The position numbers were made by a program, and so were the translations under genes. A stretch of 64,000 bases of DNA, taken from the NCBI RefSeq assembly GCF_024586455.1, contig NC_065921.1, forward strand, positions 43,732,574-43,796,573. Direction: 5' to 3'. Below are positions 35,001 through 47,000 of the stretch, one piece after another. The notes under the pieces are model-generated. The model searched no databases and was not told the DNA's origin. It saw nothing but the letters and a program-made list of their open reading frames with translations. The number at the start of each line of letters is the position of its first letter. Positions within the stretch are counted from its first letter, which is position 1. Source of the DNA: Bactrocera neohumeralis. Taxonomy: Eukaryota; Arthropoda; Insecta; Diptera; Tephritidae.

Positions 35001-38000
35001 TCCCGCCAGACAGTTAAGAAGGAAGTGTTGAGTTGTTTCCACTTCATTTTCTTCCAAACAACTTCTGCAAACGGCGTCTGCATGGACGCCAATAGGGCAA
35101 TAGGCTTTAAAACCCCACAACTAGGGAGAGGCTAGCTTTACTGAAGGCAAAGAAATCGGTAGATCTCCTGCGATCATTCTTGGGCCACAAGGCTTTTGCG
35201 ACTGCGCCAGGAGTAGAGCACAAGAGGATACTGGAGCACCGACCCGCTCCCGTTCTACCGATAGCGGTTCTAGGGTGCCTTTCATTGCTAGCTCAACAGC
35301 TTTACAATTTCCAGCGATTCCGCTATGTCCCAGCACCCATACCAGTTTTATCACAAAGGCACTCGATGCTATTGATAGCGAGGTTAGGCACTCCTCGACC
35401 ATCCCAGAACACATTGTAAATGCGTTCAAGGCTAGTATCGCCGCTCTGTTATCTGAGTGAATGATCACTTCTCTGATGGAGGCCGCACGCCGGAGCAGTA
35501 GATCTACTGCTACCTTGATGGCTGCAACCTTGCAGTCTTGGAAGACACTGCAATAGTCAGGAAGTCTGAAACTGGAGCTTATAGAGAGTTCCCAACAGTA
35601 AACCCCTCCATCAAGCTTCCCTCCAAGCTTTGACCCATCCGTAAAGAAGCTCACTGCCCCTCTCCTCCAACGGCTTCTTCCCACCCATAGCCCTCTCGTC
35701 GGTATATGGGCTGGAAAGGAGCCGCCAGTTTTCGGTTTGGCGACTCCATGATCTAGATGATCCGGTATGTAGTCAAAGTTCGTGAGTATAACCGATTGTT
35801 CAGATACGCATTCTTCTAATAACACAGATTCTCTGAGTCTAATAGGCACTTTCTCGGCCATACACCTTTCGGCAATATGTTCAAAATGGCATTAAGTGAC
35901 ATGGTTGGAGTGGACCTTAGTGCACCACACATGCTGATGAGCCCTCCACCACTATTGTTAATATATACTAACACAAACAACCGTTATGTGAACAGAACTG
36001 TAAACTCAAATTTTTGAAATAACTGTATACAATTCAACGCATGTGTGGTAAAACGAATATCAGCTGGTATAAATTATCTGGTATAAAGAAATATAGAATG
36101 ATTAATGATAGATAGCGGTTATACTACTCTAAAAACGTATTTACATACTCTCTTACATCGAACTGAACTGGTTAAATTACTTGTCACTTGCATGTCAAAT
36201 ATTACTCGGCAGATCACAGACATAGCGAGCGCGAGCATAATGAATGTGTGAATCGAACACTCCTACTTAAAAAAATTGCAGAATTTAGTGTCAACTTACT
36301 CTAATTTGATAATTATCCATGGCGTCATCGCTCATCTGCCGATTCCAAGCGTTCTGTATCGTCTCCTCGGCTAATTTGGAGAAATCTATTGGTAGCGCGA
36401 AGATGACGGCGATTTGTGCGAGCAGCAGCAGCAGCAAAAAGATGGCATACTACAAAAGTGCTTGAGTTAAGTGTTTAAAAATAAATATGAATGGAAAAAG
36501 ACTTGCAGCAAATACTCACAACCAAAATAGTGTGCGGCGACTCGCGTATGGCGCCACAGCAGCCCACTATGGTGGTGGCGAAGAGCAAACCGCCCAACAC
36601 CACGCCCATAATACAGGGTATCTTAATGGATTCGCTGGCGTCGAATTGCACCAAGGAGTAAGCGCTGGCCGATAACATGAAAGCGCCCGCTATCTACATG
36701 TTGAGCCAGGTATTATTTTTTTGTGTGTAAGTGTGTGTGTGCAAGTGCAGTAAGCAGAAAAAACAACGAAAATGTTTGTTTAGTAGGGCTATGAACTGAA
36801 TTGTATATAAATAAATATTAATAATTGGAGCAAATAACTGGCCAAAGGGACACACAAATGACATATCAGAGCTTAATTGATAAACACCATGATTTATTAC
36901 ATACGTATGTATTACTATATGTGCCTATGTATTACTCACACAGCAGAGCACATTCATTAGAAAGGCTAAAAATTTCACTGTGGACGTTGCACAAGTCATG
37001 GCGCTGTATTTTTATTGTTAAATTTTTGTTGACAGCGCAAGGTACCGTTGAGACGAGTAATTAATTAGTGCAATATAGTAACAAAATAATAATAAATTTT
37101 CTGTTTTTTGAATTTATTACGCCAATTATGGCCTTCGCTCCCTTTCCACACACAAGAACACAACAAACCGATCCTCAACTATGCCTTTACGACCGCTTGG
37201 CACTGCAGTAACTAAACGACTAAACAGCATTGAAATCAAAAAAGATAATATTTCCTCCACAATTACATAAATTTCCTATAATACGGCGCATACAAACGTA
37301 CATTTTTATCATTAACTTGTCAGCTGTTGTTGTTTCAGTACGTTTTCGGCGGGCTTAACTCAAATTCGCATATGAATTATCATTTGTCGCACTGATAAGA
37401 CGGTGAAAATGTGCTAAGTGTTTGAGTAGCGCTCAGCGTTGTCGTTTGTGTGGAACCATATGTGTTTACACAGTGAGAAATGTGAGCGCGGCAAAGAGAG
37501 CGAAAAAATTGATGTAAAAGCAAAATACAAAAATATTAGAAGTATTTATACCACACACCTTGACAAATTTTTCGGAGTAAAGACGCCTTTGGCAATGAAA
37601 GTGCTTTCAGAAAAAAACAGAATAGACAAATTTCTGAAAGTAATGAAAATGTTAAAAGCTTTTTAAAAATTACTACACAAATTGAAGACAACTGTGGATA
37701 GTTTGGGTCTTGCGAAGCATTGAATTTTTTAACAAGACAACGATCCAAAATACGGAATATTTTTTCCCGCTCATTTGTCATTTCTCATCAGTAAAGTTTG
37801 CCATTTCATCATGGAAATATAAACTATCCAATAACGAGTCGAAATTATTAAAATTTATTACCGAACTTCGGAGTCAGTGGCCTCAACTTTAAGAGCGCTT
37901 ATTCAAATTTATGGCTGTCATAATTGTCCTGTCAGATCAACAATTGACCGTCTAGTGGAAATATTTGAATCTATAGGCACAGTACAAAATGTTTCCGTGC

Positions 38001-41000
38001 CAGTGAGACAAAGAAGGCCATAGTGTCGAGAATATTGCTGCCGCTGGCGCATCAATTGAGGAAGACCTAAATATGTCTCTCATACGTCGTTCTCAAACGC
38101 TGGGCATCTCAGTGACGTCGCTTGTGGCGAAGTTTGCGAACAGATCTTGGCCTACATCCTTACCAGATTGACGCAAGAACTGAAGCCGCTTGACCACCAG
38201 AATCGTCGTATGTTCGCGAATTGGTCTGAGCAAAAACTTGAAATTTATCTGGATTTTCATCGAAAAACCATCTTCAGCGATAAGGCTCCTTTCGGTCTGA
38301 ATGGCTTCGTCAATAAGCAAAATATGCGTTATTGGTTTGGCAGCAATCTACACATACTCCTTGAATCACATCTTTTTTTCCAAAAAAATTACGGTTTGGT
38401 GCGGTTTTTGGGGCGGCTGCGTCATTGTACTTTAATTGTACTTCTTCCGTGATGATCAAGATAGAGACGTTACTGTGAATGCGAATCGCTATCACTCAAT
38501 GATAACCGAATATTTTTGGCCCGAATTGGATGGTATGTACTTGAACAATATGTAGTTCCAACAGGAACTTCAAGCCACACAGCAAATGTCATAATCGATT
38601 TATTGAAAACCATGCTTGATGAACTTCACGAAATGGCCCAGTCAATTAGACGTCTCGGTTGTGCGATTTGACGCCTTTAGACTACATATTACCTATGGAA
38701 CTAGTCAAGCCTATGGACATAAAGACTTTTTTGATTTTCATATGGATTTGCCAAATAGAAGGGTCGTAGGAGTGTTCGAGAGAAAGGTTTGGCAGAAGAT
38801 TTGCGGTCATTTGCACTATGACAACGGCGAATACCGCAGTATATGGAATAAAGAGTTGTACGATATATACGGCGACATTAACTGCAAATAAAGAGACAGC
38901 GGCTGTGCTGCCTAGGTCATGTTGTCATGAGATCTCTGTAGCTTTGAAAGTATTCGATTCAGTAGTCGTCGGTGGAAGCAGAGGTAGAGGAAGACCTTGT
39001 TTCGTTGCAAAGATCTGGTGGAGAAAACTTGGCTGTACTTGGTATCTCGAGAAGTAAATGGTGATATGGTGGAGGATGGAGTCATGTGTAGAAGTTCACG
39101 CAAGTGCGGAAAGTTCTCTGATCGCCATTCACTTGGGCCAGAAACGATTCTTTTACATATGACTCAAGCAGCTCACGACTTCCGGTCTTTGACCAAGTAT
39201 CCTCTGGGTAGCCTAAGAACATCCGTTTGATGGCGGGCTAAAGTGAGAAGGCGAAAAATCCCCTCCGCAGGGTTGTCCGCTGGGTTTGGGCCCCGCCACG
39301 TAAAAAAATCATACCAATGAAGAATTAACAATCAGCCTCGGATGAGAGACCCCCCTTTTGATGACGACCATGGCAAACGAAATAAGGACTACGAATTAAG
39401 GGCATGCACCTGGAATGTCCGGTCCCTTAATTGGGAAGGTACCGCTGCCCAGCTGGTTCATGTCCTCGTGAAAATAAAGGCTGACATCACCGCCGTTCAA
39501 GAAAATCGATGGACGGGACAAGGACAGAGACGAGTAGGTCCTACTACAGTTACTACAGTGGCCTTATAAAGGAGCGCAAGTTTGGTGTGGGATTCGTGGT
39601 GGGAGAGAGACTCCGTCGCCGAGTACTATCATTCACTCCGGTGAATGAACGTCTAGCCATAATCCGCATCAAAGCGAGGTTCTTCAACATATCGCTGATT
39701 TGCGCCCACGCCCCGACGGAAGAGAAGGACGATGTGACCAAAGATGCCTTCTCTGAGCGCTTGGAGCACGCCTGTGAGAGCTGCCCCTGCCACGATGTCA
39801 AAATCGTGCTTGGCGACTTTAACGCCAGGGTGGGCAAAGAAGGTATCTTTGGCACTACGGTCGGTAAATTCAGCCTCCACGACGAAACATCATGGAAAAT
39901 ATGAGGCTGATCGACTTCGACGGGGCCCGAAATATGGTTATCTGTAGTACTAGATTCCAGCACAAGAAAACACATCAAGCTACCTAGCTGTCTCCGGATC
40001 GAAAAGCCACCAACCAGATCGATCATGTTGTGATAGACGGAAGACACGTCTCCAGTGTTCTAGACGTGCGTACGCTCTGAAGTCCTAACATCGACTCGGA
40101 CCATTATCTTGTTGCAGCCAAGATTCGTAATGCTCGAAAATTCTACGAAAACATGCGGCAGCTTACAGAAGGTTTCAAGACCGGAGCATATTCTTGTAGA
40201 AACCCCAAAGGTGATCTAGTCACCGATGCCCAGAGCATACTTAAATTATGGAGGGAACACTTCTCCAGCCTGCTGAATGCCAGTGAACGTACAACACCAG
40301 GAGAAGGCGAACCCGATTTCCCAATCGATGACGATGAGCAGACGTTCCATTGCCCGACCATGATGAAGTTCGAATAGCAATTACCCGCCTGAAGAACAAG
40401 AAAGCGGCGGGGGTCGATGGATTGCCGGCCGAGCTATTCAAACACGGCGGCGAAGAACTGATAAGGAGCATGCATGAGCTTGTTTGTAAAATATTGGTCG
40501 GACGAAAGCATGCCCAACGATTGGAATTTAAGGGTGTTATGTCCAATCCATAAAAGGGGTGACTCCACAATCTGCACCAACTACCGTGGGATAAGCCTCC
40601 TCAACATCGCATATAAGGTTCTATCGAGCGTATTGTGTGAAAGATTAAAACTGATTGGACCTTATCATTGTGGCTTTAGACCTGGCAAATCAACAACCGA
40701 CCAGATATTCACTATGCGCCAAATCTTGGAAAAGACCCGTGAAAGGAGAATGGACACAGACCACCTTTTCGTCGATTTCAAAGCTGCTTTCGACAGCACG
40801 AAAAGGAGCTGCCTTTATGCCGCGATGTCTGAATTTGGTATCCCCGCAAAACTAATACGGCTGTGTAAACTGACGTTGAGAGACATGAAAAGCTCCGTCA
40901 GGATTGGGAAGGACCTCTCCGAGCCGATCGATACCGGACAAGGAAGCAATGCAAATGGGTCTGGCAGTGAACGAGGCCTAGACGAAATATCTCCTGTCAT

Positions 41001-42116
41001 CAAACAAACAGTCGTCGCACTCGCGACTTGGCTCTCACGTCACTGTTGACAGTCATAACTTTGAAGTCGGAGATAATTTCGTCTATCTTGGAACCAGCGT
41101 AAACACCACCAACAATGTCAGCCTAGAAATCCAACGCAGGATAACTCTTGCCAACTGGTGCTACTAACGACTGAGTAGGCAATTGAGAAGCAAAGTCCTC
41201 TCTCGACGAACAAAAACCAAACTGTATAAGTCAGTCATAATTCCCGTCCTGCTATATGGTGCAAAAGCCTGGACGATGACAACAACTGATGAGTCGACGT
41301 TCCGAGTTTTCGAGAGAAAAGTTCTGCGAAAGATTTATGGTCCTTTGCGCGTTGGCCACGGCGAATATCGCATTCGATGGAACGATGAGCTGTAGGACCT
41401 GGCTTTGCTTGGAATATCCAATTGGCGCCACGTAGCGAAAAGAAGAAACGACTGGCGCGCTGTTGTTAACTCGGCTATAATCGCGTAAGCGGTGTCTACG
41501 CCAATAAAGAAGAAGAAGAAATGGTGACATTACGTCACTCTGCTCTTATCACATCAACAATGAACACAATGTAGAAGCACTTGCTTTGGAGAATATTTGA
41601 AGAATAATGATAACAATAACATAACAATGAAAGCTTTATACTGTGAAGAACTCCCGTTAGTCTCTCTGCGACTGAAGTACAGCTTTTATTGTTTATTGAG
41701 TGCTTTGGAGGTAAAAATGTAAAAAAAAATTTTAGTTGTTTTTTTAACTAGCCTTTATAGTTAGTATTTTATTAGAGAACCAGAAAAGTTGATAATAATA
41801 TACTATTTGCCATATACATATAAATAGTTATAATAATATTATTATTAACGTAAAGAATTCTCAAGTCGATCTTATAGCATCTCTTCACTGGCACTCTCGC
41901 AGTTTAGTTACGGTTTAAAATGTCTTAAATACAAGTACAAGTAAAACAGAGACTCCGACAATTTTGACAAAAAATACATTGTTTTGTGACGTCATAAAAG
42001 ATGAAAATGTTTAATTAATACAATAATTAATATATAACGGTTAGTTCAATACTTACACCACACATTTCACTCAAGAAAAAGGCAAAACATTTTACTTTAT
42101 CCACTGCGTTAGTCAT
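32094..42116 (-). CDS. Tetraspanin (Tsp42E-like) spanning 10 kb
   Basis: Five phase-0 exons encode 217 residues: 42116-42057, 36693-36520, 36449-36300, 32475-32278 and 32165-32094. Exon 1 is MTNAVDKVKCFAFFLSEMCG, placed because it is exactly 20 codons with a GTAAGT donor, as in its paralogues. Exon 2 gives IAGAFMLSASAYS and TM2 (IMGVVLGGLLFATTIVGCCG). Exon 3 gives TM3 (YAIFLLLLLLAQIAVIFALP). Exon 4 has YECCGKNGPNDYIDSGL, PTSCYL and TAGCVGK. Exon 5 is TM4 (GVTIIVACILGINF), ending ERRRYY. Intron 1 (5.4 kb) holds DUF4817 and RTE copies. Intron 3 (3.8 kb) holds Jockey-like pieces. The link to exon 1 across 5.4 kb of repeats is the least certain join. Confidence 0.85.
32700..33915 (+). pseudogene. 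Jockey/R1-like non-LTR retrotransposon, RT and C-terminal remnants
   Basis: Plus-strand frames near 33200 give FRPISLTSFLLK-like sequence (ANQSNILLTKE with shifts), then KIASYLRICLLAYRAGSSTN and TALYQLAMEI, the expected reverse transcriptase order. The C-terminal zinc-finger-like part at 33700-33905 reads NTLCDIVQRRLGHSKLKKHL, CSNCRLCDMK and ETAEHLLIDC. The catalytic palm and RNase H are missing. It lies antisense in intron 3 of the 32094-42116 tetraspanin. Confidence 0.65.
34040..34168 (+). repeat. Dispersed repeat family B, 3' end
   Basis: It has gctgtcatacaaacaaaaag, gaacttaagttcttgcaagg and then a decayed hairpin (gctttggccgaagccgaatt) before a T-rich end. The order matches 50700-50873. 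Confidence 0.5.
34594..34722 (+). repeat. Short interspersed repeat (SINE-like), copy 3
   Basis: It carries tgttgttattgcgac, gaatttacagtctttggttg, gataaaaatccgggcacgtt, tcggttacgtgg and cgactgtcgt. It is the best match to copy 1 at 22253-22340. Confidence 0.5.
34760..35900 (-). pseudogene. Jockey/R1-like non-LTR element, RNase H and C-terminal domain
   Basis: The minus-strand reading at 35121-35861 is open for 246 codons. RNase H landmarks are FFTDGSKLGG, VYCWELSISSSFRLPDY, VIIHSDNRAAILAL and VWVLGHSGIAGNCKAVELA. The usual QAE-type glutamate appears as QDCKVAAIKVAVDLL, so a catalytic acid seems changed. At 34770-35120 follows a Cys/His tail: CRSCLEENEVETTQHFLLNC. The RT part is absent. This copy is better preserved than the plus-strand relic 1 kb away. 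It sits in the same strand sense as the host tetraspanin, inside intron 3. Confidence 0.75.
36694..37690. other. Intron 1 sequence of the 32094-42116 tetraspanin
   Basis: Mostly noncoding. An open stretch at 37439-37666 (+) has no recognisable domain and I do not call it. Confidence 0.35.
37690..38650 (+). pseudogene. DUF4817-type Tc1/mariner-superfamily transposase pseudogene
   Basis: In order on the plus strand and across frameshifts the readings include RSTIDRLVEIFESIGTVQN, DLNMSLIRRSQTLGISVTS, LTQELKPLDHQNRRMFANWS, RKTIFSDKAPFGLNGFVNKQ, RYHSMITEYFWPELD, FQQELQATQQMS and CDLTPLDYI-like ends. The first catalytic block reads FSDKAPF where relatives have an acidic DEAHF-like motif. The QQDGA-like second block is altered. 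It lies in intron 1 of the 32094-42116 tetraspanin, upstream of RTE pieces. Confidence 0.75.
38755..39130 (+). mobile_element. RTE 3' domain fragment
   Basis: The readings VGVFERKVWQKICGHLHYDN, then WNKELYDIYGDI, and after a shift GGSRGRGRPCF match the region downstream of RT in RTE copy 1 (revcomp of 1-180: cgacattgacatagttc, ctaggtcatgttgtc). It is 5' truncated and directly precedes a second RTE copy in the same orientation. Confidence 0.6.
39131..41520 (+). mobile_element. RTE-type non-LTR retrotransposon, decayed copy 2 with 3' tail
   Basis: The endonuclease starts near 39400 (RACTWNVRSLNWEGTAAQ), with ICAHAPTEEKDDVTKDAFSE and KIVLGDFNARVGKEG. The linker lies at 40130-40370. RT starts near 40390 (NKKAAGVDGLPAELFKHGGE), then NYRGISLLNIAYKVLSS, CGFRPGKSTTDQIFTMRQI and LFVDFKAAFDSTKR. 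At about 40938 the reading changes from DTGQG into sequence homologous to LDKEAKQMGL of copy 1, so the YADD-containing palm is deleted. A second deletion near 41394 removes the region kept at 38870-39000. The 3' end is an (AGA)n-like tail, aaagaagaagaagaa, at 41506-41520, typical of RTE microsatellite tails. The 5' limit is approximate. The host is intron 1 of the tetraspanin. Confidence 0.85.
41521..42056. other. Intron 1 sequence next to tetraspanin exon 1
   Basis: AT-rich, with no recognised element. Confidence 0.4.
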
Positions 42117-42698
42117 TCTATGTATATTTTAATAGTTTTTGACAGCAAAAGTTTGACAGTCCACCGATACAGTTCAACGGTACAGCTTTCTACCCAAAAT
42201 ATTTGTGCAAAATTATTATTTATAGAAAAAATTCAAAAAATTGAAACTCATTCGAAATTGTTACTTTCAAAGTTTACTTCTTTTTTGGTTCATAACACGC
42301 AAACCTAAAATATTATTGCGAAAGTCTAAAAACATACACCGATTTAAAAAATGCCCAAAAGATACCGATAAAATTATACTGATCATTTGAAGTTGAAAGC
42401 GATTGATGAACTGAACTTCTATTGTCCATTTTATCGAAGATATTGGTTTGCGAAATTATCGACAGTTATTTACATTATATACATAGATTTAACATGTATG
42501 CAAATATATAACATTTATGTACCTATGTATATACAGATGTATCGTATATACATATTTTTATATAAAGTCCTACCAACAGGTGTATGTATAGTTCAATATT
42601 AATGGTATATGTTGACTTACTGGGGAAAATTTCGATAAGACTAATCTCTACGCACATTTCCTTCTGGATTTGGTTTTATATACATATATTGATATACT
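42117..42698. other. 5' flank of the 32094-42116 tetraspanin
   Basis: Presumed promoter region. No further feature is supported. Confidence 0.35.
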
Positions 42699-43479
42699 GG
42701 ATGATCCAAGTAGAGGCACTTTTTTCCATAGCCTTTTTTTTGACAGATCACTCGTGAGTCGTGTCAAGCTGGCACGTTATTTTTGTTCAGTATTGTTTGG
42801 CATTTGGTCATGGAAAGAATTACCCCTGAATAACGTTTACAAATCGTTCGACTTTATTACGAAAAATCACGTTCTGTAAAGAATGTGTCGTGTGCATCAC
42901 TCAACTTAAGGTCAACATAACAGACCTACTAAGCGTACTATTCGCAATATTATCACCCATCTTGGGACCCAGCACTCATTATTGGATAATATTCGACCGA
43001 AACGCCCACGTCCACGCAGTGAAGAAAATACACAGTGTAGCCGCAGTAGCTAAGAGAACAAAAACCATGGAGAGTCGATTTGGCGCCGTTCCCAGCAACT
43101 CGGACTGACATATGGATCGACTTGGCATAGCGAGATCTTCAATTGAAAGCATACAAAATACAGGAGGAAGGAATGAATTTATTAAGCTGGCCACCAGCAT
43201 CGTGTGATATCACTAGACTTTTCTCTATGGGAATAAGTAAGGCCTAAAGTCTATGCGGACAATCGATTCGATTTAGACCTTGGAGAAAAATATCACGCGT
43301 GTTACCAGTCGAAGTGTTCGAACGAGTCGATCTGAGACGTAGCCGCGGCCAACATTTGAAAGAGATAATCTTCAAAAAACAAATGCCAAAGAATGTTCTT
43401 TCGAATGATAATAAACATTCCCCATTAAATTTGAAGTTTCTGTGTCTTTTTTCTTTAAAAAAGTAAGAATGGATCACCC
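42699..43479 (+). mobile_element. DUF4817-type transposon deletion derivative
   Basis: The left end (ggatgatccaagtagaggca) and the inverse of the right end (gggtgatccattcttacttt) form imperfect terminal inverted repeats. The N-terminal coding relic starts near 42811 (MERITPE), then has NRPTKRTIRNIITHLGTQHS, DNIRPKRPRPRSEEN and RRSQQLGLTYGSTW. It then passes directly to a C-terminal relic at about 43320, VDLRRSRGQHLKEIIFKKQM. The whole DDE domain is gone. It has the same family ancestry as the copies at 1629, 37690 and 45330. Confidence 0.75.
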
Positions 43480-44017
43480 TTTACTACTATAGTGTATAAT
43501 ATAAATAGATGATCGCAGAGAAAATGCCGCGTGAAATATAGCTGACTCACAATTAAGGATGAACATAACATAATTTATAGGTATATTTGTCAAGATATCT
43601 TACAATATCTATGGATATATGAAAGTATGAAGTAAATAGCTAGTCTAAGAAAGTGGCGAACCGAACACACCATAACAGCTGTTCAAAGAGCGATTCTACT
43701 ATATTAATAAGGTATCCGATTACTCTCTTGTATCGAATTCAACTCGTTAATTTTGGTATTGCATTTGATAATATTGTTGTTGCATTCACATGTATTTAAA
43801 CAGGAGCGAAATGGCAAACCGAACGTAAGTATAGATATTAATTTTTACCGTCACTGTAGTACATAAGGTGATAAATGACATTTTGCAACACTGTCTCAAA
43901 TATCTTCATTTCCATTTGTAACTAACATTTTTAAATATTCGTAAACAGCAAACGAAATTTAAAAATTTTCTGTGATTATTTGTAGTTTTGAGAGAGTCTA
44001 TTTCTTAATCAACCAAA
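43480..44017 (+). promoter_or_regulatory. Upstream region shared with the duplicated tetraspanin
   Basis: Stretches of 43860-44017 recur before the next gene at 50910-51055, including cactg..ctcaaatat, aaaaatttcctgt/ttttctgt, tgctctttcttaatcaacc / agtctatttcttaatcaacc. Presumably this is promoter and 5' UTR copied with the gene. No exact start site is claimed. Confidence 0.5.
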
Positions 44018-47000
44018 ATGGATTGTCTAATGATAACAATAAAGTATGTTGTGGTGTTTTTTAACTTTTTATGTGCGGTGAGTATCGGGGTTTTGAAGAA
44101 AATCATAAGGGGAGTGTGGTTTTGAAGACAAAATTTTATTGTTTTGATATTTTGTTTTGAGAATGAAAGTTGGAAATCGAAAAAAGTATGCGATGTATTT
44201 CCTCCAATTGTTTTGCCTCTTTTGTTTAGCTTTTTGTCTCAAGGGTGATCGAAAAAAAAACAATAGGGTGACAATACTAAAAAATAAAATACAACCCATT
44301 GGTTGAATTCAGAGTAAAACGATTTGCTTCTTTTCACAAACAAATACAAGGGGATGCCTTGTACCTTTGAACAAAAAACTCTTTTGGAAGCACTATGTGG
44401 AGGGAAGAGTATGGAAGTCCGGCAATGCCCCAAATGTATATAGGGAGATACTCGGCACAACCTGGGTGCTGTGTGCCAGGACAGTTCTATAGAGAGTACC
44501 GGGAGCTGTAGGAACCTTCCCAACGGCGGCTCTTAAATTAGTAGTAAACCTGCCTAGAAACTTGAAAATCGGCAAAATTGCCGGAACGACGATTCGAAGT
44601 AAACTAAGAATGAGAAGATTGTCGAATAGTCATGGTACCGCACCTCCACGCCGCATATTAAGTACCATAATTACAGGGATGGATCGAAATTGGAGCGCGG
44701 TGTTGCGGAACTATAATGTCCGGAACTAAATATAGGCAGCCTTTTAAGCTGCCGGATTACTACAATATATTCTAAGCTAATATTTTTGCTCTTGGGAAAG
44801 CCGCGGAGCTAGATTCTAATGGATCAGCGAGCAACTCCAGAGTTAACAACTATGTATACCGCCAAAAAGCAATCAAAGCCAAAACCACGATTCGCATATC
44901 GTCCAGCAGTGCCTTGGGAAGCAGCACAGCAGGGGAGAGTGTTCCTAAGAAGAAACGACTTCTCTTCCACTGTGTGTAATTCACAAAGGCATCGAAGACA
45001 ATGAGATAGGGGACAAGATTGCTAATATTTCCTTATTCGTGGTAGAATATTTCAAAAAAGAATTAAGTGCAACCCAACTTGAGGAAAACCTGAGGGAAAT
45101 AATTCAAATCAGTATTTAAATATATCATAATATTGCTATATTATATTGCCCCGGTGGTTGCCTTAATGATAAACTTCAATTAGGTGGTACTAGCCGTCTT
45201 CGATACGTCATTTCTCTACTTCTTGCGCTCTTTTTAAAATAATGGGTTTTTCCATAAGAGCCCTACTAAAGTTTTCAAATGAAACAAATACGATTTGGAA
45301 TATCAATGAAATTCTTTATTTCTGTAAAAGTACATTCGATGCTATCATGTATGGAACCGCAGACAGGAAATGGTCTAACGTCGTCAAATCGCACAACCGA
45401 GGCGGCCAATTCACTCGGCCATTTCGTGAGTTAAAACTATCACCAAACTTGGTTTTCAATAAATCGATTGTGACATTCGCTGGGCGGCTTGTGGCGCCTG
45501 TTCCTGTTGGAACCAGTAACGTCCTGGTCTTGATCATCACGGAAGAAGTACGGACCATTGACGTCGCTGGCCCATATTTGGTGCTGCAGACCTTAAGTTC
45601 TTCGGGATGCAATGGTGACTCACGGAGTACGTGTGGATTGCTGCTTGACGCATATTTTGCTTACTGACGAAGCCATTCAGCCAGGGATGAGCATCATGGC
45701 TTAAAATGAATTTTCAATAAAAATCCGGATAATTTTCAAGTTGTTGCTCAGTTCAATTCGCGAACATACGACGATTCTGGTGGTCAAGCTGCTTCAGTTC
45801 TTGCTTTAATTTGATCTTGTAAGGATGTAGGACAAGATCTTTTCACAAAATTCGCCACAACGACGTCACAGAGATGCCCAACGCTTGAGATCAACGTGTT
45901 AGAGACTGATTTGGGTCTTCCTAAATTGATGCGCTAGCGGCAGCAATATTCTCGATATTACGGGCACTTCGTTGTCTCACTGGTACGAGAGCATTTTGTA
46001 CTGTGCCTGTGATTCAAAATTTCCCACTAGACGCTCAATATTTGATCGGACAGGACGATTATGACGACCATAGATTGAACATAGCGCTCTTAAAGTTGAG
46101 GTTACTGACTTCGAATTTCAGTAGTAAATTTTAATAATTTCGACTTGTTGTTGGATCGTATATATTTCCATGGTCAAATGGCAAACTTTACTGAAGAGAA
46201 ATGTTGAAAGAGCGGGAAAAGAATGGCGTCGTTTGCTGTCCCTATCGGTCTACTTTTTTCCCTATTAAAAAACCCTTTATTTATTTGTGAAAGCAAAGTA
46301 GGAATTTGAATATCTTAAGGAAGTGATACAACAGTATACTAGTTTTGCCATAGTGGATGCCTCAAAGGATAAGTTACTAAAATATATTTTTTTGGATAGA
46401 AGAGGTAAAGCATAATCGGTGCCAGCGCTAGGCTGCATAGCAAGTGCCGCCAATCTGTTTAAACTATCGGTATTGTTTGTTCGATTCACCATCCCCGAGG
46501 GCTTGTCGCATCAAAGATAGCTAATATTAATTTCGGTGACATAATATTTAGAACCGAATTTATTTCGGAATCATTGAACATTGCATTGCATTTCCTGAAC
46601 TTCATTTCTCTGTGTAATGCTGTCCTACAGTTGAACATCAACCACCGAATTTTCTAATACCTTTCTTTACAGGTGTTTGGAATTGTCATAGTAGTTTTGA
46701 GTGCATTGGTGATGAAGGAACTTGGTGCCGCCAGTAAGCCAATTTGTGTTAGTTTGATCGTCTTCGGCAGCATAATACTTTGCATCTCATTTGTTGGCTG
46801 TTGCGGTGCGCTAACCGAAAGTTTATGTTGCATATGGACGGTATGAATAACGAATCTATTTTATAGTTTTTTAATAAACAATTTCAAACTTTCTTTAATA
46901 AATTTATAGTACGTCCTATGTTTGTTGGTACTTCTCGTGTGTAATGTGATAAATATAATATATATAAATAAGGCTGATAGCGCAGAGCATGCACGTCATG

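Noticed and set aside
37439..37666. 75-codon lysine-rich open frame in a tetraspanin intron
   Set aside because: No domain, composition typical of AT-rich noncoding DNA.
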